A stretch of 5,077 nt of DNA, from NCBI GenBank assembly GCA_937880705.1, contig CALGRZ010000067.1, positions 1-5,077 on the forward strand, given 5' to 3'. A program made the translations under genes and the position numbers. This DNA comes from an uncultured Alistipes sp. (GTDB lineage: Bacteria; Bacteroidota; Bacteroidia; Bacteroidales; Rikenellaceae). The notes beneath the pieces were generated by a model. That model made no database searches and was not told where the DNA came from. It worked only from the letters and a program-made list of their open reading frames with translations. Positions within the stretch are counted from its first letter, which is position 1, and each line of letters opens with the position of its first letter. Below are positions 1-5,024 of this stretch, one piece after another.

Positions 1-96
1 GTAAATGTCGGCCGCGCTACCCTATCAAGTCCTATTAAGTCCTATCAAATCCTATTAAGTCCTACTGACTGCGCAACTGACTGCGCCTGACTGCGC
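1..96. repeat. Composite intergenic repeat, copy 1 (left part outside window)
   Basis: The window opens inside the element. Bases 1-18 are the conserved core GTAAATGTCGGCCGCGCT, found identically at 593-610 and 3686-3703. The right arm follows: about four 10-bp units of the type TCCTATCAAG or TCCTATTAAG (about 20-65), then three GACTGCGC units at 67-74, 79-86 and 89-96. Bases 1-55 are identical to 593-647 of copy 2. Beyond that, copy 1 lacks a 19-base segment present in copy 2 (648-666), consistent with slippage between TCCTAT units. The left arm and the first half of the core lie upstream of the window. No transposase or target-site duplication is visible. Confidence 0.85.
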
Positions 97-163
97 CTCC
101 ACGCACCTACAACCCTACCACCATGCATCCCAGCAAATATTTTAACAAAAACTCATTAAAATA

Positions 164-195
164 CTTGACAACGGCTGCAAAATGTTGTATATTTG
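164..195 (+). promoter_or_regulatory. Bacteroidota-type promoter upstream of the candidate ncRNA
   Basis: A CTTG -33 box at 164-167 is followed by a 20-base spacer and a perfect TAnnTTTG -7 box, TATATTTG, at 188-195. This matches the known primary sigma consensus of Bacteroides (TTTG, about 19-21 bases, TAnnTTTG). The predicted transcription start is about 199-202, just before the first base of the closing stem of the candidate RNA (203). No protein start lies close downstream, so the promoter probably serves an RNA. The box also contains TTGACA (165-170). Confidence 0.72.
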
Positions 196-201
196 TATCG
201 G

Positions 202-360
202 ATATACGACATAGCGTTCAAGATACCCTGCAACAGCCGAGATAGGCCACAGGAGAGAATTTACAGATATAGAGCGATATATAACCGTTGTAGCTACCGA
301 CATAGATAGAGTCAGTAGCAGGGGCGTCGTATACCACAATAGATTATAGTGGTATTAAAT
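202..360 (+). ncRNA. Candidate structured non-coding RNA (possibly 6S-like)
   Basis: The stretch starts a few bases after a good promoter and shows nested pairing. Bases 203-210 (TATACGAC) pair perfectly with 326-333 (GTCGTATA) as a closing stem. Inside it, 226-231 (CCCTGC) pairs perfectly with 318-323 (GCAGGG). Next comes a large, mostly unpaired region on both sides (about 232-261 and 293-317). A terminal hairpin is made of 262-265 with 289-292 and 267-271 with 278-282. A second hairpin at 331-355 could end the transcript, and its 5' arm shares three bases with the closing stem. A closing stem, open bubble and terminal hairpin are the general plan of 6S RNA, but I recognise no family sequence. 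It could also be a leader RNA or an unrelated sRNA. The fold was done by eye. Confidence 0.45.
331..355 (+). terminator. Hairpin that may terminate the candidate ncRNA
   Basis: ATACCAC (331-337) pairs perfectly with GTGGTAT (349-355). Inside, after an A-A mismatch, three more pairs (339-341 with 345-347) close a three-base GAT loop. The sequence after it is A/T-rich (356-368) but has no long T run, so termination may be weak. Bases 354-368, ATTAAATTATTTAAT, form a separate perfect 7-bp inverted repeat around one central base, which could be an operator or an extension of this structure. Confidence 0.4.
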
Positions 361-401
361 TATTTAATATGGTATATACACCGCGAGTGAACTGCGCCCA
401 T

Positions 402-508
402 GCGAACACGCGAACACGCGAACAGTGCGAACAGGGGGTGTTCGCTTTGTTCGTTTTGTTCGCTTTGTTCGCTTTGTTCGCTTTGTTCGCGTTGTTCGTT
501 TTGTTCGC
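402..508. repeat. Inverted minisatellite: four GCGAACA then eight TGTTCGC units
   Basis: GCGAACA occurs at 402, 410, 418 and 427 (8-base period, the last 9). After a run of five G (434-438), its reverse complement TGTTCGC occurs eight times with an exact 9-base period starting at 439, 448, 457, 466, 475, 484, 493 and 502. The units at 448 and 493 end in T instead of C. The left block can pair with any four right units, giving a hairpin with several registers. The copy asymmetry (4 against 8) suggests expansion by slippage. Copy 2 of the composite repeat begins about ten bases later. Confidence 0.9.
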
Positions 509-518
509 GGGGGAGGGC

Positions 519-715
519 GATAGGAAGAGATAGGAAGAAATAGGACGGAATAGGAAGAGATAGGATATTTAGGGATAGCAGGCCGCTACCGAGTAAATGT
601 CGGCCGCGCTACCCTATCAAGTCCTATTAAGTCCTATCAAATCCTATCAAGTCCTACTAATCCTATTAAGTCCTACTGACTGCGCCACCGCCACCGCCAC
701 CCCGCACCCCGCGCC
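519..715. repeat. Composite intergenic repeat, copy 2 (complete)
   Basis: The left arm (519-568) has five 10-bp units of the type GATAGGAAGA or AATAGGAAGA. The core (570-616) forms a hairpin: TAGGGATAGC (570-579) pairs with GCTACCCTA (608-616) with one bulged A, and GGCC (581-584) pairs with GGCC (602-605). The right arm (to about 676) has TCCTATCAAG-type units, one of them 9 bases long. A single GACTGCGC (678-685) follows, then CCACCG triplet-like repeats to about 715. TAGGA of the left units is the reverse complement of TCCTA of the right units, so the arms can pair over about 7 of every 10 bases. Confidence 0.85.
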
Positions 716-750
716 TAATTACCGAAGCAACCAACCAAAACCTTATAACT

Positions 751-1314
751 ATGAATAGATTAACACTTACACTCCTTGCTGCCACGCTGCTTTGTGGCGC
801 AGTGATCTACCACCAGCACCAGAGCATAAAACGCCTTGCCAGCGACCGCGAGGCACTGCTCGAGGATGTCACGCTCTACCGCACCAAGGCCGAGCGGTCG
901 GCAGCATCGGCAACGGCCATGAGCCTGACCATCAACGAGCTACGCGAGCACCGCAGCGATCTCGAAGCGATAATACGCGACCTGCGCCTCAAGCTGCGCA
1001 GGGTGGAGAGCATAGCCACCACCGTGGCCACAACGACCCTGCGCGACACCATCGTCATACACGACACCCTGCCCCACCTCATATACGACGACGGCCACAC
1101 ATCGCTGCGCGGCACAATATCTTCGAACATAATGCGTTGGGAGTTTAGGTCGACAGATACCATACACCAGGTTGTGCACCGCGTGCCACGCCGCTGGCTC
1201 GGCATACCCATAGGCACCAAGGGCATACGCCAGGAGATGGTGTCGACAAACCCAAACACGACACTCGTCTATGCCGAATATATAGAGCTGCGCGGGCGAC
1301 GACGTGCGAGGTAG
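751..1314 (+). CDS. Small membrane-anchored coiled-coil protein, function unknown
   Basis: The product is 187 residues. Residues 5-20 form a short hydrophobic segment that could be a signal anchor. It contains LLCG, but the Leu just before the Cys is unusual for a lipobox, so I favour a membrane anchor over a lipoprotein. Residues about 24-90 are charged, leucine-spaced and probably coiled coil. The C-terminal part (about 147-180, RRWLGIPIGTKGIRQE followed by NPNT and VYAEYIEL) resembles small anchored proteins I associate with Bacteroidota prophages and mobile elements, but this is recall and not a search result. An N-terminal anchor plus periplasmic coiled coil is also the topology of inner-membrane spanins, though no holin, endolysin or other phage gene is nearby. 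The tail is Arg-rich (RGRRRAR). The start at 751 follows an A-rich leader without a clear Shine-Dalgarno sequence. No promoter is visible directly upstream, where repeat copy 2 lies. Confidence 0.75.
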   Translation: MNRLTLTLLAATLLCGAVIYHQHQSIKRLASDREALLEDVTLYRTKAERSAASATAMSLTINELREHRSDLEAIIRDLRLKLRRVESIATTVATTTLRDTIVIHDTLPHLIYDDGHTSLRGTISSNIMRWEFRSTDTIHQVVHRVPRRWLGIPIGTKGIRQEMVSTNPNTTLVYAEYIELRGRRRAR

Positions 1315-1333
1315 CACTATTTAGAGCCCAAAG

Positions 1334-1364
1334 GTTGCACATATCGAAATTTTATGTAACTTTG
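1334..1364 (+). promoter_or_regulatory. Promoter of the coaD-lpxD-ruvC operon
   Basis: A GTTG -33 box (1334-1337), a 19-base spacer and a perfect TAnnTTTG -7 box, TAACTTTG (1357-1364), fit the Bacteroidota consensus. The predicted start is about 1368-1371, leaving a leader of only about 15-18 bases before the coaD ATG at 1386, with no Shine-Dalgarno sequence at normal spacing. Confidence 0.75.
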
Positions 1365-1385
1365 TGAGATAATATATACATAGGT

Positions 1386-1862
1386 ATGCAGCGTACAGCC
1401 ATCTTCCCCGGGTCATTCGACCCCTTCACACGCGGCCACCAGGCGGTGGTCAGCGAGGCACTGCGCCTCTTCGACAGGGTCATCATAGCTATAGGCTACA
1501 ACCCTGCCAAGCGAGGCATGCTCACCGTGGAGAGCCGCGCAAGGCTCATACGCACGGTATATGCCGAGGAGCCGCGAGTCGAGGTAACGAGCTACACCAC
1601 ACTCACGGGCGAGGAGGCACGACGACTGGGTGCTACGGCCATAGTACGCAGCGTGCGCAACAGCGCAGACTTCGACTATGAGCGCACGCTGGCACATGCC
1701 AACAGCCACATATTCAGCGATATAAGCACGGTGCTGGTGGTAGCACCTGCCGAGGTGGAGCACATATCGTCGTCGCTGGTGAGGGAGCTGCACACCTTCA
1801 ACTACCCCGTCGACGAGCTGCTGCCCGAGGGCATACGTCTGGCGGACTACATGGATAAATAA
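1386..1862 (+). CDS. coaD: Phosphopantetheine adenylyltransferase (CoaD)
   Basis: This cytoplasmic enzyme transfers AMP from ATP to 4'-phosphopantetheine, giving dephospho-CoA, the penultimate step of coenzyme A synthesis. The 158 residues match the family length. The nucleotidyltransferase signature is intact: PGSFDPFTRGHQ at 8-19 with the T/HxGH-type motif TRGH (15-18). Lys42 (NPAKRG), Arg88 and Arg91 (IVRSVRN) fall at the positions known in the E. coli enzyme to bind substrates. ISSSLVRE (127-134) is the C-terminal ATP-binding motif. The start is set by the short leader after a clear promoter and by the N-terminal beta strand RTAIFPGSFDP. It is the first gene of a three-gene operon, 12 bases before lpxD. 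The identification is firm. Confidence 0.97.
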   Translation: MQRTAIFPGSFDPFTRGHQAVVSEALRLFDRVIIAIGYNPAKRGMLTVESRARLIRTVYAEEPRVEVTSYTTLTGEEARRLGATAIVRSVRNSADFDYERTLAHANSHIFSDISTVLVVAPAEVEHISSSLVRELHTFNYPVDELLPEGIRLADYMDK

Positions 1863-1874
1863 CGAAAAACAGAT

Positions 1875-2906
1875 ATGCAGTTTACAGCAGAGATGATCGC
1901 CGGCCTCCTGGAGGGCACGGTGGTAGGTGACAAGGGTGCCACGGTGAGCACCGTAACGTCGATAGATGGTGGCAAGGCGGGAGGCCTGGCCTACCTGACA
2001 AACCCCAAGTATGAGCAGTACCTCTACACCACACAGGCATCGATAGTCCTGGTCGACAGCACCTTCGAGCCAAAGGCCGAGGTAAGAACAACACTTATCA
2101 AGGTTAAGAACGTGGGCGAGTGCGTGTTGCGCCTGCTGGAGATGTACAACGCCGCACGACCACGCAAGAGCGGCATCTCGCCACAGGCCTCGATAAGCGA
2201 GGAGGCCACCGTAGGCGAGGAGTGCTACATAGGTCAGTTCACCGTCGTGGAGCGCGGTGCACAGATAGGTCGTCGTGTGCAGCTCTACCCCCAGTGCTAC
2301 ATCGGCGATGGTGTGACCATCGGCGAGGGCACCATACTCTACCCCGGCGTGAAGGTCTACGAGGGCTGCACGATAGGTCGCAACTGCATCCTGCATGCCG
2401 GTGCCGTGATAGGTGCCGACGGCTTCGGCTTCGCACCGCGCGAGGATGGCACCTTTGCCAAGATCCCGCAGCTGGGCAACGTCATCATCGAGGACAACGT
2501 GGAGATAGGTGCCAACACCTGCATCGACCGCGCCAAGACCGACTCGACGATAGTACGCTCGGGCGTCAAGCTCGACAACCTCATACAGCTGGGCCACAAC
2601 GTCGAGGTGGGCAGCAACACCGTGATGTCGGCACAGGTGGGCATCGCCGGCACCTCGAAGGTGGGTGCCAACTGCTTCGTGGCAGGACAGGTGGGCATCG
2701 CCGACCATGTCACCGTGGGTGACCGCGTGAAGATAGGCTCGAAGTCGGGCCTCGACAAGGATGTGCCCAGCGACGAGATACGCTTCGGCTACCCCGCACT
2801 GCCGGGCGTGCAGTACCACCGCTCGTTTGCTATCTTCCGCCAGCTCCCCGACATGGCCTACAAGCTCCGCGAGATAGAGAAGCGCGTCAACAAACTCGAG
2901 GAGTAG
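1875..2906 (+). CDS. lpxD: UDP-3-O-acylglucosamine N-acyltransferase (LpxD)
   Basis: LpxD transfers a 3-hydroxyacyl chain from acyl carrier protein to the 2-amino group of UDP-3-O-acylglucosamine, an early cytoplasmic step of lipid A synthesis. The 343 residues match the usual length (E. coli about 341). The N-terminal uridine-binding domain (about 1-100) is followed by left-handed beta-helix hexapeptide repeats (about 101-295, such as ATVGEECYIG, VTIGEGTILYPG and VEIGANTCIDR) and a C-terminal helical part (about 310-343). The predicted catalytic His is His241 in LIQLGHNVEVG. The conserved GADGFGFAP (180-188) is present. It sits between coaD and ruvC with an A-rich 12-base leader. In many Bacteroidota, lpxD lies next to the lpxC/fabZ fusion and lpxA. 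Those are absent here, so this could be a relocated copy or a second paralog. Confidence 0.96.
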   Translation: MQFTAEMIAGLLEGTVVGDKGATVSTVTSIDGGKAGGLAYLTNPKYEQYLYTTQASIVLVDSTFEPKAEVRTTLIKVKNVGECVLRLLEMYNAARPRKSGISPQASISEEATVGEECYIGQFTVVERGAQIGRRVQLYPQCYIGDGVTIGEGTILYPGVKVYEGCTIGRNCILHAGAVIGADGFGFAPREDGTFAKIPQLGNVIIEDNVEIGANTCIDRAKTDSTIVRSGVKLDNLIQLGHNVEVGSNTVMSAQVGIAGTSKVGANCFVAGQVGIADHVTVGDRVKIGSKSGLDKDVPSDEIRFGYPALPGVQYHRSFAIFRQLPDMAYKLREIEKRVNKLEE

Positions 2907-2916
2907 ACCCCGGGCT

Positions 2917-3600
2917 ATGCAGCGCGCCACACACCGCATAATGGGCATCGACCCCGGCACCAACTACATGGGCTACGGCATCATCGACATCGTCGAGGGC
3001 AAGCCCCAGGCTGTGGTGATGGGTGAGATAGACCTGCACAAGATTGGCGATGCGCACCTCAAGCTCGCACATATCTTCGAGCGCGTGCGCAGCCTCACCG
3101 AGGGCTACACACCCGACGAGGTGGCCTTCGAGTCACCCTTCTTCGGCAGCAACGTGCAGTCGATGCTCAAGCTGGGTCGCGCGCAGGGTGTCGCCATAGC
3201 TGCGGTGTTGAGCCTCTCGCGAGCGATACCCATTGCCGAGTATGCGCCCTCGCGCATCAAGCAGGCGATGACGGGCAATGGCGCAGCGACAAAGCAGCAG
3301 GTGGCAACGATGATCAACGCCACGCTGGGCACCAACTACCAACCGCGCAAGCTCGATGCTACGGATGGCATGGCCGTGGCACTATGCCACTGGTACACCA
3401 CCTCGAACATCCTCACACGCGCCACCACGGGCGAGAAGCGCAAGGGTCTGGGTGGCGACAGCAAGGCGCGCAAGGGCTCACTATCGTGGGAGAGCTTCGC
3501 ACGCAGCAACCCCGACCGCATCAAGGGCAACAAAGAGGGGGCGAGAGCAGCAGAGAGAGCAGCAGAGAGAGCAGGAAGCAGGGAGGAACAGGGAGAGTAG
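2917..3600 (+). CDS. ruvC: Crossover junction endodeoxyribonuclease RuvC, with repeat-derived C-terminal tail
   Basis: RuvC cuts Holliday junctions symmetrically, working with the RuvAB branch-migration motor in recombinational repair. The acidic catalytic residues are visible: Asp12 (MGIDPGTNYMGYG), Glu72 (VAFESPFFG), and Asp147 and Asp150 (KLDATDGMAVALCH). The N-QSMLKLGRAQG segment (79-91) is also typical. At 227 residues it is longer than the usual 170-190. The family-like part seems to end near residue 204 (SWESFARSNPDRIK). The last 24 residues, rich in Ala, Arg and Glu, are encoded by a purine-rich 12-base tandem repeat (3543-3574) that merges into repeat copy 3, and the stop codon TAG (3598-3600) lies in a TAGGAAGA unit. 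The ATG at 2917 is preferred over the internal ATG at 2941, which would start only three residues before the catalytic Asp. A GAGGAG (2898-2903) lies 13 bases upstream, inside the end of lpxD. Confidence 0.95.
   Translation: MQRATHRIMGIDPGTNYMGYGIIDIVEGKPQAVVMGEIDLHKIGDAHLKLAHIFERVRSLTEGYTPDEVAFESPFFGSNVQSMLKLGRAQGVAIAAVLSLSRAIPIAEYAPSRIKQAMTGNGAATKQQVATMINATLGTNYQPRKLDATDGMAVALCHWYTTSNILTRATTGEKRKGLGGDSKARKGSLSWESFARSNPDRIKGNKEGARAAERAAERAGSREEQGE
3543..3574 (+). repeat. 12-base tandem repeat inside the 3' end of ruvC
   Basis: The unit GAGAGCAGCAGA occurs at 3543-3554 and 3555-3566, with a partial third copy at 3567-3574. The period is a multiple of three, so the frame is kept, and it encodes repeated Ala-Ala-Glu-Arg. 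The surrounding purine-rich DNA continues into the left arm of composite repeat copy 3. Confidence 0.85.
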
Positions 3601-3810
3601 GAAGAGAACAAGCAGGGAGAGATAGGAAGAAATAGGAAGAGATAGGAAGGAATAGGAAGAAATAGGGATAGCAGGTTGCTACCGGGTAAATGTCGGCCGC
3701 GCTTAATCCTATCAAGTCCTATCAAGTCCTATTAATCCTATTAAGTCCTATCGACTGCGCTATCGACTGCGCCTGACTGCGCCACCGACTGCGCCACCGC
3801 CCTGCGCAAC
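3594..3810. repeat. Composite intergenic repeat, copy 3 (complete, overlaps ruvC stop)
   Basis: The left arm begins with a degenerate unit at the ruvC stop, followed by regular 10-bp units starting at 3621, 3631, 3641, 3651 and 3661 (GATAGGAAGA or AATAGGAAGA types). The core hairpin runs from TAGGGATAGC (3663-3672) to GCTTAATCCTA (3701-3711) and contains the invariant 18 bases at 3686-3703. The GGCC of copy 2 is GGTT here (3674-3677), which can still pair with GGCC (3695-3698) as RNA through two G-U pairs. The right arm has four TCCTAT units to about 3752. Four GACTGCGC units follow at 3753, 3765, 3775 and 3787. The element fills most of the 244-base gap before the next gene and contains no recognisable promoter. 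Confidence 0.85.
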
Positions 3811-3844
3811 AACATAGTAACTAACATAAAAAAACAGAACAATA

Positions 3845-4894
3845 ATGAGAAAGATTTTCACCGCCGTGGCATGCGCCCTGATGATTATGGGCTGCGCCAC
3901 CAACCAGACAAAGTGTAACATCGCCATCACGGGTGACCTCGCAGCAATGGAGGGTGCCAACATCGGCGACAAGGTAGAGCTTGTGGTGTCGGGCACCAAC
4001 GAGTCGCTGGCCATCACCGAACTCGACGACAACAAGGCCTTCACGGCCAACGTGCTCATCCCCGCAGAGCAGTTTGTAAGCCTGCTTGTCAACGGCCGCC
4101 CCGCCGTGGAGCTTATCACCGAGGGTCAGCCCATCGCCGTTAAGTACAACGCCGAGGAGAAGCTCTTCGACGTCGAGGGCACACGCTACAACACCATCAT
4201 GCGCGACTTCTCGAAGCGTGCCGGCGAGATCTTCCAGCCCATCTTCTTCTGCGAGAACGAGGAGGAGGCCGAGGCTATCATCGCCGAGCTCACAGCCTAT
4301 GTCGACGAGCAGGTGGTGGCCAACAAGGACAACCTCGTGTCGCTGCAGATGCTCCAGATATATGGCCAGTATGCCCAGAATGACGAGCGTTTCGCAGAGC
4401 TCTTCGCGATGATAGACCCCAAGTATGACTACCTCGAGCTCTACAACGGCACCAAGCGCACGCTGCTGGGTGGCGACATGGAGGATATCACGCTGAAGGA
4501 TGCCGAGGGCAACGAGATCTCGACAGCCGCCCTCGCCGCCGAGGGCAAGTGGGTTCTTGTCGACTTCTGGGCTACATGGTGTGGCCCCTGCCGTGGCGAG
4601 ATACCCCACCTCGTGGCTGCCTACGAGAAGTTCGCACCCCTGGGCCTCGAGATCTACGGCATCACCCTCGACCGCCCCGGCACCGAGGATAAGTGGCGTG
4701 CGTTCATCCAGGAGAACAACATGACATGGGTCAACGTGTGGGGCTACAACGAGGAGCAGAAGTGCCCCGCAGCCGACCTCTACAACGTCAGCTCAATACC
4801 CACCAACTTCCTCTTCTCGCCCGAGGGCAAGCTCGTAGCGAAGAATCTGCGTGGTGAGGAGATCGAAAAGATACTTGCCGAGCATATCAAGTAA
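3845..4894 (+). CDS. Lipoprotein with C-terminal TlpA-like thioredoxin domain
   Basis: The 349-residue product begins with a lipoprotein signal peptide: charged MRK, a hydrophobic stretch, and the lipobox IMGC with Cys17 as the lipidated residue. It should therefore be a periplasmic or outer-membrane lipoprotein. Residues about 25-110 look like the beta-rich N-terminal domain (DUF4369-like) often found in Bacteroidota thioredoxin-fold lipoproteins. About 111-205 is a helical linker rich in Glu. The C-terminal thioredoxin fold (about 212-349) has the active site WATWCGPCR (Cys246, Cys249) and the cis-proline loop SSIPTN (Pro319). This suggests thiol-disulfide exchange in the envelope, but the substrate cannot be told. 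Further cysteines are at 24, 136 and 307. The start follows an A-rich leader, and no TAnnTTTG promoter is visible in the gap upstream, so it may be transcribed through repeat copy 3 from the ruvC side. A terminator follows 26 bases after the stop. Confidence 0.92.
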   Translation: MRKIFTAVACALMIMGCATNQTKCNIAITGDLAAMEGANIGDKVELVVSGTNESLAITELDDNKAFTANVLIPAEQFVSLLVNGRPAVELITEGQPIAVKYNAEEKLFDVEGTRYNTIMRDFSKRAGEIFQPIFFCENEEEAEAIIAELTAYVDEQVVANKDNLVSLQMLQIYGQYAQNDERFAELFAMIDPKYDYLELYNGTKRTLLGGDMEDITLKDAEGNEISTAALAAEGKWVLVDFWATWCGPCRGEIPHLVAAYEKFAPLGLEIYGITLDRPGTEDKWRAFIQENNMTWVNVWGYNEEQKCPAADLYNVSSIPTNFLFSPEGKLVAKNLRGEEIEKILAEHIK

Positions 4895-4920
4895 TAGACT
4901 GATACTCTGCACAATAAAGG

Positions 4921-4950
4921 AGCGATGGCTGTGGCTGTCGCTTTTTTTTT
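4921..4950 (+). terminator. Intrinsic terminator after the thioredoxin-like lipoprotein gene
   Basis: AGCGATGGC (4921-4929) pairs with GCTGTCGCT (4934-4942) through seven Watson-Crick and two G-U pairs around a TGTG loop. A run of nine T (4942-4950) follows, the first of which closes the stem. It separates the lipoprotein gene from the tRNA promoter just downstream. Confidence 0.9.
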
Positions 4951-4970
4951 GTAAATTTTTTCACAAAATA

Positions 4971-5002
4971 TTTGCACAGTTCGATTTTTTGTTCTACATT
5001 TG
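4971..5002 (+). promoter_or_regulatory. Promoter of the tRNA-Arg gene
   Basis: A perfect TTTG -33 box (4971-4974), a 20-base spacer and a perfect TAnnTTTG -7 box, TACATTTG (4995-5002), match the Bacteroidota primary sigma consensus exactly. The predicted start is about 5006-5009, giving a 5' leader of under 20 bases to be removed from the tRNA precursor. Confidence 0.88.
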
Positions 5003-5024
5003 CACTCGCAAAAGTAAGGGATAT

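Larger units (their letters stand above)
97..750. other. Long intergenic region: promoter, candidate ncRNA, inverted minisatellite, repeat copy 2
   Basis: There is no convincing protein gene over about 650 bases. In order it holds an AT-richer stretch from about 120, a promoter (164-195), a candidate structured RNA (about 202-360), a short perfect palindrome (354-368), an inverted 7-base minisatellite (402-508), composite repeat copy 2 (519-715) and an A-rich leader before the gene at 751. A 54-codon reading frame (369-533) crosses the minisatellite. It is treated as a doubtful by-product and discussed in the findings. Confidence 0.7.

Noticed and set aside
142..339. A 65-codon minus-strand frame across the candidate ncRNA
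   Set aside because: It has no ribosome-binding site, promoter or recognisable domain, and it overlaps the nested stems that explain the region better on the + strand.
519..715. CRISPR array
   Set aside because: The units are about 10 bases with no unique spacers, and no cas genes are present.
1..715. Insertion sequence or MITE with terminal inverted repeats
   Set aside because: The repeats are internal tandem units with complementary arms. No transposase, defined terminal repeats or target-site duplications can be seen.
1300..1320. Terminator at the end of the gene at 751 (GTGC/GCAC hairpin)
   Set aside because: The stem is only four base pairs with no T run, too weak to call.
1413..2963. 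A 516-codon open frame on the minus strand opposite coaD and lpxD
   Set aside because: It lies opposite two certain genes in full. Its product is an odd mix of His, Ala, Tyr and Val with no recognisable domain. Long antisense frames are common opposite GC-rich genes with strong codon bias.
3821..4609. A 262-codon open frame on the minus strand opposite the lipoprotein gene
   Set aside because: It is antisense to a clear lipoprotein/thioredoxin gene, has no motif of its own and no promoter.
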